Source: Nothopassalora personata | Lineage: Eukaryota > Ascomycota > Dothideomycetes > Mycosphaerellales > Mycosphaerellaceae | Reading direction: 5' to 3' | Length of the DNA stretch: 64,000 bases | Assembly: GCA_033816765.1 (NCBI GenBank) | Contig: CM066288.1 | Coordinates: forward strand, 4,030,001-4,094,000 | Shown: positions 1 through 10,790 of the stretch, in pieces | How the letters are laid out: each line of letters begins with the position of its first letter | Position numbering within the stretch: position 1 is the first letter of the stretch | Position numbers and translations under genes: made by a program | Notes under the pieces: generated by a model | Told to the model about the DNA's origin: nothing | The model's database searches: none | The model's input: the letters and a program-made list of their open reading frames with translations, nothing else

Positions 1-3000
1 AACTGCAAGCCACTCAGCCCACTCAGTTTGATTGTCACTGCAGTAACAACGAAGGTATTGTTCGAGGGTTTGGTTTGCCCTCTCAGTTTGGCCGTCAGTC
101 TGAGGGTGAAAGGCCGTGGATAGCTTGCGCTTCACACGCGCCTCGAAGCAGAAGTCACTCCAAAACTGACTAGTGAAGACCGGACCTCGGTCGCTCACTA
201 TGCCTGACGGGACACCATAGTGTCGCACGACTTCGTCTCGCAGGAGCCTCGCAAGCTCCACGGCTGTGCAAGTCTTCGTCGTCGGGATGTACAAGCTCAT
301 TTTTGAGTAGCGATCGACTATCACTAGGATCGCATCATACACGCAACCGGCTCGCGTGCTTGGAGGTAGGTCCGTAATGAAATCCATGGTGATTTCCTGC
401 CACGGTCGCTCCGGTCTAGGAAGCGGTTGCAGCTCGCCGTAGGGTCGATGGCGCCTCGCCTTCGAACCCTGGCAGGTTCTGCAGGTTTGGACGTATTGTT
501 TCACGTCCGTGCTAAGTGAGTCCCACCAATAATTACGTCGCAACAGCTCTTCAGTCTTGGTCCTTCCAAAGTGACCCGCGAGGACGTCGTCGTGGTGCAT
601 GCGAATCAGATGCGACCTGATTGCGTGATCCCTGGGTACCACGATCGCGTCTCCGCAGTACACAAGGTCATCCTTCACATGCCATCCCTTGGCGTCCCTC
701 GCGCTTGGCGCCTGCGCCAAGCATGCGACACACTGGTCGTCTTGCTGCTGCGCGATCTTCATTAAGAGTGGGATCAACTCACCCGTCGAGCTGTAAGCTT
801 GACCCTGTATCACTGCAGCGCACACTGCTGCTGGTAAAGACGGCTTGTCTTGATGGGGAAGGTCACCTCTCCGCATTGCCATCGCCGCGCCTATGTCGCC
901 CTGCATCGCCTCGCAGGTGGCAAGCACGCGCTTCACCGTCGGCTCGCTTGTCCCTTCCAGAGACTCCTTCCAGAAAGACAGCTTACTTTGCAAGGTAGGC
1001 AGCAAGTTCGAAGTTTGTTGCGTTATGGCTGCGTAGTCACTGCGTCTCGAAGGCGCGTCGGCTGGGTTAGTCTTACCCGGCCGATGCTCCACTACAAAAT
1101 CAAAAGACTGCAGGAACGTAGCCCATCGAGCTTGCCGCCCATTCAGCTGCTTTACTGTCATGAAGCCCTGTAGGTTAGCGTGGTCGACTAGCACTCGCAC
1201 CGCATGCGTAGCGCCCTCCAAGTATGGCCTCCAATGCTTGAAAGCCTCAACCACTGCAAGTAGCTCCTGATCGTGCGTCTCGTAGTTGCACTCAGCTGGT
1301 ATCATCTTGCGTGAATAGAACGCGATGGGATGCCACTCAGCACCAAACAATTGGGATATGATACCTGCGATCGCGAAACCTGAGGCATCCGTCTCGACTC
1401 GCGTGCGCAGCGCAGGATCGAAGTGCCTAAGTATTGGTGCACCTAAGAATCCGGCCTTAAGCTGTCGAAACGCCTGCTCTTCGCTTAAGGTCCACGTGAG
1501 AGGGCCGTGCTTCTTGCCGTCCTTGGATCCCTTTAGCAGGTCCGTTAGGGGCTTGCAGACCCTTGAGTATCCTTCTATAAAACGCCGGTAGAAGTTGCAA
1601 AACCCAAGGAAGGACTGGACCTCATGAAAGGTCGTAGGTGTAGGCCATTCCTCGATAGCGGCTACCCTGCTCCTGTCCATCGACACGCCTGCGGCGCTCA
1701 CGACAAACCCAAGGAACTCTGCACTCTCCTGGAAGAAGTGACACTTCTTAGGGTTTGCGAACAGGGCAAACTTTCGTAGCCTCTCCAGCACCGCGCGTAC
1801 GGCTCGCACGTGTGCCTCACGCGTCTCGCTGTAGATGAGGATATCATCTAGGTAGACCACGCAAATGTCATCAACTAAGCCGGTCAGCGCCTTGTTGATA
1901 TACCCTTGAAAGGTTGCCGGTGCGTTGGTTAACCCGAACGGCATCACCAGGTACTCGTAGTGTCCGTATCGCGTGCGAAACGCAGTCTTCCACTCATCGC
2001 CTCGCTTAATAGGGATACGATGGTAGGCGTCCTTCAAATCGATTGTAGTGAAGAACCTGGAACCTGATAGCCTATCTAGCGTCTCGCTGATTAGGGGCAG
2101 GGGGTATCGGTTCTTCACTGTAATCTCATTCAGGCCTCTGTAATCAACACAGAGCCTAAGAGTGCCATTCTTCTTTGGCACGAACAGGATAGGCGCACCC
2201 GCCTCGCTTGCGGACCGCCTAATCCACCCCTTCTCCATTGCTTGCGCAAGGTACTCCTTCAAGGCCTCCAACTCAGTCAAGGACTGGTGGTACAGCGGCT
2301 TGAAAGGGGGTTTCTTTCCTTCAACGAGATCAATCGCATGCTCAACCCCGTCGGGCATCTTGCGCTTCGCCTGCTCATTAGGTGCGTATACATCTCGGAA
2401 GTCTGCAAATTCTTCAGGCCACGACGGGCCCTCTCCTTCAGGTACTGCTGCAGCAATAGCCCGAACACTCATCGCATAAACCTGCTTTGAGCTCTCGAGA
2501 TCCTCAAGGAACTCGCGTGCGTCACGCTGCTGAACCGCAGGCGTCTCTGCACCGTAGTACCACTGGTCATCCTTATCGGCCTTCACTATCCGATTACGAT
2601 GCCGCCAGGGTCTACCCAAAATCACTGATGGCCTACCCATAGGCACCGCGTAGCAGATGGCGTCACTCACGCGCTCTACTCCCGCGTCATCAGCGAGTCG
2701 CAGCCGAACCGCAAAGGCGCCGTAGCAATACCCTGGGTCATGCGCATACGACTCTAACTTCGGCAGCCTTGCCCCATCAATGGGTTGCATTTGATGTCGG
2801 AGTACATACTCATACGACACTAGGCTGAGATCCGCACAGTCATCCAGGAGAAACGTGGCCTCGCGAAAGCCCTCACGAGTCTCGACTGCGCCTCGCAAGT
2901 GACGCGCTGGACACGCATCCACTCGCCTCAAGGGGTCGACTTCAGGAAAACTCGGACTCAGGAGCGACCCACTTATGGTCCTCTGCCTTTTCCCTGGTCG

Positions 3001-3192
3001 CTGCGATGGACACACATCCACTCGCCTCAAGGGGTCGACTTCAGGAAAACTCGGACTCAGGAGCGACCCACTTCTGGTCCTCTGCCTTTTCCCTGGTCGC
3101 TGCGATGGACACACATCCACTCGCCTCAAGGGGTCGACTTCAGGAAAACTCGGACTCAGGAGCGACCCACTTCTGGTCCTCTGCCTTTTCCC
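1..3192 (-). CDS. Pol of element A (protease-RT-RNase H-integrase), partial
   Basis: The minus-strand frame is open from the slippery site at 3192 to the window edge. In order it encodes a linker of 33-residue repeats, an aspartic-protease-like segment (about 2850-2600; no clear DTG seen, a LLDDCADLS stretch stands where the motif is expected), and RT (about 2330-1700) with VDYRGLNEI, MPFGLTNAPATFQ and YLDD. RNase H follows (ETDASGFAIAG near 1400, SRRSDY near 1030). The integrase has the H/C zinc region (HHDDVLAGHFGRTKTEELL then CRTCQ, about 600-460) and the catalytic MDFITD, VSDRGP and HPQTDGQTER motifs (about 390-90). No internal stop is seen. The chromodomain expected at the C-terminus is off the edge; its RIP-mutated equivalent is readable in element B at about 7060-7190. 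It is expressed as a Gag-Pol fusion by -1 frameshifting (inference). Confidence 0.88.
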
Positions 3193-3201
3193 TGGTCGCT
3201 G
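2912..3201 (-). repeat. 99-bp tandem repeat, about 2.9 copies, at the gag-pol junction
   Basis: The motif GGGGTCGAC recurs at 2932, 3031 and 3130, a period of 99 bp (33 codons), with only a few differences between units. The unit keeps both the gag and pol frames open where needed. Element B keeps only two units (GGGGTCGAC at 10621 and 10720), so the copy number varies within the family. Confidence 0.92.
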
Positions 3202-4340
3202 CCCTTCTCAGTCAGAGCCTTCGCAGCGTCTACCCTGCGAACCGCTTGCGCGCCACGGTCCTTCCACAGGTGCCTGTTCGGGCAATCCGTCTTAATGTGA
3301 CCCTTCTTATGGCATCCATAGCACTCCGCTTTGGTCCTATCAAAGGTCACAGACGATCCGCCGGCGTCCCGCTGGTAACTCGCACCCGGGTCGCGCGACG
3401 CCTGACTATGCTTCTGCTGCTTCGAGCCACGATCGCTTCGCCCTTGGTCGCCCTCAGTCTCTCGCCTGCGGCGACCATGCTGCCCGCGGTCGTGCCCTCC
3501 GCTGCCACGCTCCGTGCTTTCAATGCGCGAAGCCAGGATCACCAGTTCCTCTCTGGTTGTTGGGATGTCATGAAACTTGACGATTGCGGACCGCAGGCCA
3601 GGCGCAAGCTTAGCGAGCATATGTCGCACGCGTTGCGCCTCCGTATAGTCCCCCAACTGATCCTCCATGACATCCAGCTCAGTCGCAAACTGACGCACTG
3701 TCTGGTTGTCCTTCTGTTTCACCGCCTCATACTCCAACATCACGTTGAGCACGCGGTTCACAGGATCGCCGCATGCGTCTCGACAGAACTCCTCAAAGTC
3801 CTGGTATGTATACCCTTTAAGGTCAAGGACGCTATGGTTGGCGTGCCATCGCTCACTTGCCTCTCCGCTTAGGTACATAACCCCATACAGGACCTTTGAC
3901 TCGTTCGTCGCATACGTGCCGCCTGAGAGGGCAAAGACAAGAGAGAGCTCCCTTAGGAATACCCGTGCTTTCTTGATCGAGTCCCCTCTAAAAGGCGTAG
4001 GTTCTTTGAGACGCAAACGTGTCGCATGCGATGCGACCGCGCCTCGAGCTGCGATATCATCGTCAGTTACTACAGATGGAGGAGGGGGAGGGGGAGTAGG
4101 GGATAGTTCTCCGCCGGATTCGCCCTGAGGGTCCGCCGGCGGCACGCTTGCGTCCCGCAAGATCTCCAACTGTTCAATCTCCCTCTGTATCTCCTTCTCC
4201 TCAACCTCTGCCCGAAGGGCATCCCTCCTTGCGACTAAGGCTGCACGCCTCGCTTGTTGCTGGGCCCTAGGGCTCAGGGGAGCCGCAAGCGTAGCGCTGC
4301 TGTCGTCGCGTTCGGACTCCATGGCGTGTATGGATTGCAA
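3156..4340 (-). CDS. Gag of element A with CCHC zinc knuckle
   Basis: This 394-aa structural protein forms the retrotransposon particle and packages RNA. After an acidic and low-complexity N-terminus (residues 1-100) comes a retrotransposon gag domain (about 115-270), then a basic linker rich in R, G and D (about 275-335). A canonical zinc knuckle C-x2-C-x4-H-x4-C (CYGCHKKGHIKTDC) follows near residue 345. Translation could also start at the second Met (4322), which gives a more usual MESERDD start. The last codons overlap pol in the -1 frame, with a slippery heptamer 30 nt before the stop. The C-terminal end lies in the first unit of a 99-bp tandem repeat. Confidence 0.88.
   Translation of the reverse strand: MQSIHAMESERDDSSATLAAPLSPRAQQQARRAALVARRDALRAEVEEKEIQREIEQLEILRDASVPPADPQGESGGELSPTPPPPPPSVVTDDDIAARGAVASHATRLRLKEPTPFRGDSIKKARVFLRELSLVFALSGGTYATNESKVLYGVMYLSGEASERWHANHSVLDLKGYTYQDFEEFCRDACGDPVNRVLNVMLEYEAVKQKDNQTVRQFATELDVMEDQLGDYTEAQRVRHMLAKLAPGLRSAIVKFHDIPTTREELVILASRIESTERGSGGHDRGQHGRRRRETEGDQGRSDRGSKQQKHSQASRDPGASYQRDAGGSSVTFDRTKAECYGCHKKGHIKTDCPNRHLWKDRGAQAVRRVDAAKALTEKGSDQGKGRGPEVGRS
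3186..3192 (-). promoter_or_regulatory. -1 frameshift slippery heptamer, gag/pol of element A
   Basis: The minus strand reads CAG GGA AAA GGC in the gag frame, so G_GGA_AAA fits the X_XXY_YYZ rule. Gag stops 30 nt later. The -1 frame then runs straight into pol without a stop. The heptamer recurs in every copy of the 99-bp repeat, but only this one lies inside gag. Confidence 0.75.
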
Positions 4341-4347
4341 CGAAGAG

Positions 4348-4356
4348 AAGAATTAG
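4348..4356 (-). other. Putative self-priming primer-binding site of element A
   Basis: Three nucleotides inside the LTR the element strand reads CTAATTCTT. Its complement AAGAATTAG lies within the LTR (4416-4424 on the plus strand as CTAATTCTT). A 9-nt match of this kind, with no tRNA 3'-end complement (TGG...) next to the LTR, fits the Tf1/sushi self-priming mechanism. Element B has the same arrangement at 19616-19624. Confidence 0.65.
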
Positions 4357-4359
4357 AAC

Positions 4360-4556
4360 TGTTAAGGGGATGTCGCAATGTATAGCACGCCCACGACCTG
4401 CCAGTCGTAGATGAACTAATTCTTGCCTTTTGTTCAAGACGCATCGCGCGTCGCAAGGTGTACTCATGCGTGTCACGTGCGGCTTGGCAGCCGGTCGCGA
4501 CCGCATGTCACATGCAAGGCCACATGTAGGGGTTAGCCACTGGGCTGCCCCTTACA
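4360..4556 (-). repeat. 5' LTR of element A (197 bp)
   Basis: It reads TGTAAGGGG...CTTAACA on the minus strand. The same 197-bp sequence occurs at 6858-7054 (opposite orientation, every base the same as read by eye) and in RIP-mutated form at 4917-5113 and 19628-19824. It contains one GTCACGTG site (4472-4479). Confidence 0.93.
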
Positions 4557-4916
4557 GGGACCTTAAGAGAGTAATACCTTAACTACATCGTCTAAAACAA
4601 CCGGAATAGGGAACACACTACCCCCTAAACTAAAGCGATAGAAGGACCTTAACATACACCCTTATAGGGAAGCATTTAGGGCAGTAAGTATTAAAGAATT
4701 TAAGAAGTAATTTACGACAAACACCCTATCTTAGTGTAATAAGGTCGAAGTAGTAGGACACCCGATAACGTTAATAACTAGGGTATAGAAATACAAGCTT
4801 AACTAAAACGTAGAACTCCTAAAATGCAAGGCTCGAGTGTGCGCTCGAGGCGATTAAAAGGACGCTATAGGGGAAACCTACGTAGCAACCCTTTATATAA
4901 GACTCTTTAGGTATAT
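4557..4916 (+). pseudogene. Copia pol relic, part 1 (RT N-terminal region)
   Basis: A RIP-mutated plus-strand frame still reads as the start of a Ty1/copia reverse transcriptase (IHPYREAFRAVSIKEFKK, later KCKARVCARGD and GETYVATLYIRLFRYI), with TAA/TAG stops where CAA, CAG or TGG are expected. It is cut at the left by element A and at the right by element B. The next residues (ALVAYFDLKTLQIDAVNAF) follow directly after element B at 19830, which proves continuity. Confidence 0.8.
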
Positions 4917-5113
4917 TGTTAAGGGAATGTCGCAATGTATAGCACGCCTACGACCTGCTAGTCGTAGATGAACTAATTCTTGCCTTTTATTTAAGACGTA
5001 TCGCGCGTCGTAAGGTGTACTTATACGTGTCACGTGCGGCTTAGTAGCCGGTCGCGACCGTATGTTACATACAAGGCTATATGTAGGGGTTAGCTACTAG
5101 GCTACCCCTTACA
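4917..5113 (-). repeat. 3' LTR of element B with polypurine tract
   Basis: This is a RIP-altered version of the element A LTR (TATAG for CATAG type changes). Directly next to it (5114-5128), the element strand reads GGGAGGGGAGGCAAT, the purine-rich plus-strand primer expected just inside a 3' LTR. Confidence 0.9.
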
Positions 5114-5413
5114 ATTGCCTCCCCTCCCGTACGAGCTGTCCTTAGCTCGCTAGTTGCTACGTAGAGGCTCCTATGTACTTCTAGAACTATAGTTACTATA
5201 CGGCCTACATGCGGGTTGCGTGCGTGTCGTTATATAGGTGTAGGTAAGTAAGGCTTAGTTACTATACCGACGTAGCTAGTTAGGGGTATAAAACTCTAGC
5301 CTAACCTAGCCCTTTCTTAGCACGCTCCCTAGCTTATTACCTTCGCTACACTACTACTACGCACCCGCACCGTACTATTATCGCAAGCGCCTCGCTAGCA
5401 TTATTATTATTAT

Positions 5414-6790
5414 TATGTCTACCGTGCCCTCCTCGCCGCTATTCTCTAGCCGCTCCGCCTCCTCTAGTAGCACTAGTAGCGACAGCACCACTAGCGCCGT
5501 AGAAGACGAGCGCCGCTAGGCGGCTCTAGTACGCGACGCCCCTAGAACGCCTAGTGGTCGCAAGCGACTAGCATCACCCTCGTAGCTACTAACGCCCTCG
5601 CTAGCTACTAAGCTCTCGTAGAGAATTAATATATACATACGGTGCCTCCCGTACTTCGTTAGGGGTAAGTCTCTACGCGTGTCGTCTACGATTTGTATAC
5701 TAACTACTTGCTAGACGAGGCCGATGTTAGGAACCGCTGTACGTTATCACAACTCGGGCTTGGATCTTTGCAGGGATGTCTCAATCAGTTATGAAGGTAG
5801 TGGTTCCAAACAGTATATGGTGTATACTTAAAATGAGTTGAGCACGAGGCTCCTATCTATACTCGTAAAGAAGCGTCGTCTATATAGTGCCATGTCTTGG
5901 CGTGACTGATCAGTCGGATCAGTTGATCTGTCCTGCTCTCTCTGCTCTGTTATAGAGCACGCAGATCGGAGAGAGCACTCTGCATATCGGATCCTTCCAC
6001 TAGTGTGTAGGCATCGATTGGTTGGCTGGAGCTTCTCCGGATCGATCCGTAACAGCCGATAACTATAATAGTGTTACTACCGGCGAGCTCCTAAAGAAGT
6101 ATAGCCGCTATAGGCGTAGTAAATACAGCTACGTGCCTAACACTAGCTACGCCATCGCCTCGCTAGTGAACCGCCTACGCGCCGCGCGGTCCTAGCGCGA
6201 CTTCCTTACGGCTATAATGGGCTAGGCGCCTATAGACCTCTAGCAGTAGGAGCTAGTGGAGCAGATCCGCCTATATACCTAGCTAGGTAACGACATTAAG
6301 GAGGTAAGTCGCTACTTCGCTCGTACGAGTCGACTGCTACTCGCGGGGGAGGGCTCTAGTGCGTCCCCTATGCTTCGGCTAACCCTTCCTATAGGCCATT
6401 AGGCAGTTCAATGCCTATAAGTACAAGGGTGCCGGGGAGACCCGTATACGTACCTCCGCCGCCGCCGCTACTACTACCGCCGCCCCCGCCGCCGAAGCCC
6501 TCGCGCTCTAGTAGGAGTAGAACCGCGCCCTTAATAGGCTGTTCGAACTCGGCCGCGCCGTGAGTCGCATGTTCCTCGCCTACGTGTACCCTACTAACCG
6601 TAGTCCTAGTTCCTATAGGCGTAGAACATCGACACTACCGCCGCCGACTAGGCATTCTTGCCTAAGTTACTGCGTAACGACAACTAAGGCGCTCGCCTTA
6701 CACGCTGCTCGCGGGCTCCTCGCCTACTACTACTCTACGTGGCCCCTAGTAGGCGCGCTACTCTTTAGCTTTTGTTTTATTTATAGTTAA
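5414..6790 (+). pseudogene. Relic of an antisense accessory ORF between pol and the 3' LTR of element B
   Basis: On the strand opposite to pol a broken plus-strand frame can be followed: a Ser/Thr-rich start at 5414 (MSTVPSSPLFSSRSAS...), and, after skipping the solo LTR at 5725-6054, a stretch reading DNYNSVTTGELLKKYSRYRR, then PNTSYAIASLVNRLRAAR, then a Gln/Leu-rich segment (EALAL...NRALNRLFELGRAVSRM) near 6500-6570. Stops are almost all TAG/TAA at sites where RIP would turn CAG, CAA or TGG into stops. A GGTAAGT at about 5664 could be a splice site or chance. I recognise no domain. Its position and antisense orientation match the antisense gene in element E. Confidence 0.5.
5725..6054. repeat. 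Solo LTR of an unrelated family (330 bp)
   Basis: It starts TGTTAGGAACC and ends CGATCCGTAACA, and is bounded on both sides by GCCGA (5720-5724 and 6055-6059), a perfect 5-bp target duplication. Base composition is normal and unlike the RIP-mutated surroundings. The LTR resembles copia-type LTRs by its ends only, and no internal region of this family is present in the window. Strand is unknown. Confidence 0.85.
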
Positions 6791-6857
6791 GAAAAGTTTT
6801 GTTTATGCTCTAGTACTAGTCTTATTTGCTTCTCCTTAACGCCTTATAGTCGGCTAC

Positions 6858-7054
6858 TGTAAGGGGCAGCCCAGTGGCTAACCCCTACATGTGGCCTTGC
6901 ATGTGACATGCGGTCGCGACCGGCTGCCAAGCCGCACGTGACACGCATGAGTACACCTTGCGACGCGCGATGCGTCTTGAACAAAAGGCAAGAATTAGTT
7001 CATCTACGACTGGCAGGTCGTGGGCGTGCTATACATTGCGACATCCCCTTAACA
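6858..7054 (+). repeat. Solo LTR of the element A family (197 bp), not RIP-mutated
   Basis: By eye it is identical to the reverse complement of the element A LTR over 197 bp, and it is flanked by the perfect 5-bp duplication GCTAC (6853-6857 and 7055-7059). It interrupts the chromodomain end of element B pol and faces the other way. It is a footprint of a young insertion that lost its interior by LTR-LTR recombination. Confidence 0.92.
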
Positions 7055-7059
7055 GCTAC

Positions 7060-10000
7060 TATACGATCCGTATTCGCGAGGCCCTCCGCCGGTTCCTAGC
7101 TGTTATACTCCTCTAGCTAGTCCTTCTACTAGACTAGATACTATAGCTTGCCCTTGCGCTTACGCCTATCTAGCACTGCCTCTACCTTATACTCTCCGTC
7201 CTTATTAGCTAGAGGGGGTACGGGTCTATCCTTATCGCTACCGATATACGGCTCGAGGAGAGAGATATAGAAGACGTTATAGAGCCTTAAGTCGGCTAGT
7301 AGCGCTAGGCGGTACGCCTACGAACCGATAGCGTCCGTAATACGGTATAGGCCGATGAACTTCGGACCTATCTTCTTCTTTAGCACTACTAACTTAAGGT
7401 TCTTCGTTAATAATAGGACTAAGTTACCTACGCGGTAGGTCTTAGCTTAGTGGGTCTTATTATAGTAGCGAGCCTAGCTTTCTACTGTAGCCTTCTATCG
7501 CTCCTCGAGTATAGCGCGTAGTTTTCGTATGCAACTCGTAGCTGTTACCGCTACTAGTACTTCCCCCCCCTAGGTCTCGTCTCGAGATCTAGTTAGTGTA
7601 GGGGCAATCTTAGGTCGCTAACCGTACGCTATTTCGAACGGACTTATCCGTAGTATTGGGTGGATGCTATTATTAGCTACGAATTTAGCAACTGTAAGCT
7701 ACTTAGCCCACTTAGTTTAATTGTTACTGTAGTAATAACGAAGGTATTGTTCGAGGGTTTAGTTTACCCTCTTAGTTTAGCCGTTAGTCTAAGGGTAAAA
7801 GGCCGTAGATAGCTTACGCTTTACACGCGCCTCGAAGTAGAAGTTACTCTAAAACTAACTAGTGAAGACCGGACCTCGGTCGCTCACTATACCTAACGGG
7901 ACACTATAGTGTCGCACGACTTCGTCTCGTAGAAGCCTCGTAAGCTCTACGGCTATACAAGTCTTCGTCGTCGGGATGTATAAGCTCATTTTTAAGTAGC
8001 GATCGACTATTACTAGGATCGCATTATATACGTAACCGGCTCGCGTGCTTAGAGGTAGGTCCGTAATGAAATCTATAGTAATTTCCTACTACGGTCGCTC
8101 CGGTCTAGGAAGCGGTTATAGCTCGCCGTAGGGTCGATAGCGCCTCGCCTTCGAACCCTAGTAGGTTCTATAGGCTTAGACGTATTGTTTCACGTCCGTA
8201 CTAAGTGAGTCCTACTAATAATTACGTCGTAACAGCTCTTTAGTCTTAGTCCTTCTAAAGTAACCCGCGAGGACGTCGTCGTAGTATATACGAATTAGAT
8301 GCGACCTAATTACGTGATCCCTAGGTACCACGATCGCGTCTCCGCAGTATATAAGGTTATTCTTTACATGCTATCCCTTAGCGTCCCTCGCGCTTAGCGC
8401 CTACGCTAAGTATACGATATACTAGTCGTCTTACTACTGCGCGATCTTTATTAAGAGTAGGATTAACTCACCCGTCGAGCTGTAAGCTTAACCCTATATT
8501 ACTATAGCGCACACTGCTACTAGTAAAGACGGCTTATCTTAATAGGGAAGATCACCTCTCCGTACTGCTATCACCGCGCCTATGTCGCCCTATATCGCCT
8601 CGTAGGTAGTAAGTACGCGCTTTACCGTCGGCTCGCTTATCCCTTCTAGAGACTCCTTCTAGAAAGATAGCTTACTTTATAAGGTAGGCAGCAAGTTCAA
8701 AGTTTGTTGCGTTATGGCTACGTAGTTACTACGTCTCGAAGGCGCGTCGGCTAGGTTAGTCTTACCCGGCCGATGCTCTACTATAAAATTAAAAGACTAT
8801 AGGAACGTAGCCTATCGAGCTTACCGCCTATTTAGCTGCTTTACTGTTATAAAGCCTTATAGGTTAGCGTAGTCGACTAGCACTCGTACCGTATGCGTAG
8901 CGCCCTCCAAGTATAGCCTCTAATGCTTAAAAGCCTTAACTACTGTAAGTAGCTCCTAATCGTGCGTCTCGTAGTTGCACTTAGCTAGTATCATCTTACG
9001 TGAATAGAACGCGATAGGATGCTACTTAGTACTAAACAATTAGGATATAATACCTACGATCGCGAAACCTAAGGCATCCGTCTCGACTCGCGTGCGTAGC
9101 GTAGGATTGAAGTGCCTAAGTATTAGTGCACCTAAGAATCCGGCCTTAAGCTATCGAAACGCCTACTCTTCGCTTAAGGTCCACGTAAGAGGGCCGTGCT
9201 TCTTACCGTCCTTAGATCCCTTTAGTAGGTCCGTTAGGGGCTTATAGACCCTTAAGTATCCTTCTATAAAACGCCGGTAGAAGTTGCAAAACCTAAGGAA
9301 GGACTAGACCTTATAAAAGGTCGTAGGTGTAGGCTATTCCTCAATAGCGGCTACCCTGTTCCTATCTATCGATACGCCTACGGCGCTTACGACAAACCTA
9401 AGGAACTCTACACTCTCCTAGAAGAAGTAACACTTCTTAGGGTTTGCGAACAGGGCAAACTTTCGTAGCCTCTCTAGCACCGCGCGTACGGCTCGTACGT
9501 GTGCCTCACGCGTCTCGCTATAGATAAGGATATTATCTAGGTAGACTACGCAAATGTTATTAACTAAGCCGGTTAGCGCCTTGTTAATATACCCTTAAAA
9601 GGTTGCCGGTGCGTTAGTTAACCCGAACGGCATCACTAGGTACTCGTAGTATCCGTATCGCGTGCGAAACGTAGTCTTCTACTTATCGCCTCGCTTAATA
9701 GGGATACGATAGTAGGCGTCCTTTAAATCGATTATAGTGAAGAACCTAGAACCTAATAGCCTATCTAGCGTCTCGCTAATTAGGGGCAGGGAGTATCGGT
9801 TCTTTACTGTAATCTTATTTAGGCCTCTATAATTAATATAGAGCCTAAGAGTACTATTCTTCTTTAGCACGAATAGGATAGGCGCACCCGCCTCGCTTAC
9901 GGACCGCCTAATCCATCCCTTCTCTATTACTTGCGTAAGATACTCCTTTAAGGCCTCTAACTTAGTTAAGGACTGGTAGTACAGCGGCTTAAAAGGGGGT

Positions 10001-10790
10001 TTCTTTCCTTTAACGAGATCAATCGTATGCTTAACCCCGTCGGGCATCTTGCGCTTCGCCTACTTATTAGGTGCGTATACATCTCGGAAGTCTACAAATT
10101 CTTTAGGCTACGAGGGGCCCTCTCCTTTAGGTACTGCTATAGTAATAGCCCGAACACTTATCGCATAAACCTACTTTAAGCTCTCGAGATCCTTAAGGAA
10201 CTCGCGTGCGTTACGCTACTAAACCGTAGGCGTCTCTATACCGTAGTACTACTAGTTATCCTTATCGGCCTTTACTATCCGATTACGATGCCGCTAGGGT
10301 CTACCTAAAATTACTAATGGCCTACCTATAGGCACCGCGTAGTAGATAGCGTTACTTACGCGCTCTACTCCCGCGTTATTAGCGAGTCGTAGCCGAACCG
10401 TAAAGGCGCCGTAGCAATACCCTAGGTTATACGCATACGACTCTAACTTCGGTAGCCTTACCCTATTAATGGGTTGCATTTAATATCGGAGTACATACTT
10501 ATACGACACTAGGCTAAGATCCGCATAGTTATCTAGGAGAAACGTGGCCTCGCGAAAGCCCTTACGAGTCTCGACTACGCCTCGTAAGTAACGCGCTAGA
10601 CACGCATCTACTCGCCTTAAGGGGTCGACTTTAGGAAAACTCGGACTTAGGAGCGACCTACTTATAGTCCTCTACCTTTTCTCTAGTCGCTGCGATAGAC
10701 ACATATCTACTCGCCTTAAGGGGTCGACTTTAGGAAAACTCGGACTTAGGAGCGACCTACTTCTAGTCCTCTACCTTTTCCCTAGTCGCT
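7060..10790 (-). pseudogene. Pol relic of element B (protease to chromodomain)
   Basis: Minus-strand pol, broken by RIP. Recognisable pieces are the RT segment at 9679-10047 (INYRGLNKITVKNRY, TIIDLKDAYYRIP) and the protease-proximal segment at 10294-10479. Integrase remains lie at about 7700-8300, and a chromodomain reading EYKVEAVLDRRKRKGKL...YLV near 7060-7190. The frame then continues across the solo LTR (from 6857 as ADYKALRRSK). It aligns along its whole length with element A pol. RIP changed Cys to Tyr in the RT motif VDYRGLNEI region and put many stops in all frames. Confidence 0.88.

Larger units (their letters stand above)
1..4556 (-). mobile_element. Element A: intact Ty3/gypsy chromovirus-type retrotransposon, 5' part
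   Basis: The element is read on the minus strand: LTR (4360-4556), gag (3156-4340), then a pol frame that is still open at position 1. The 3' end and 3' LTR lie outside the window. CpA dinucleotides are abundant and no frame is broken, so it has not been hit by RIP. The same family is present in RIP-mutated form as element B (4917-19824), and aligned stretches differ almost only by CA to TA and TG to TA changes. It interrupts the copia relic that resumes at 4557. The five bases beyond its LTR are GGGAC, the expected target duplication, but the other end is not visible. Confidence 0.9.

Noticed and set aside
3006..3872. 288-aa plus-strand frame
   Set aside because: It lies antisense to gag/pol of element A and exists because the 99-bp repeat and GC-rich gag keep several frames open. 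No family features.
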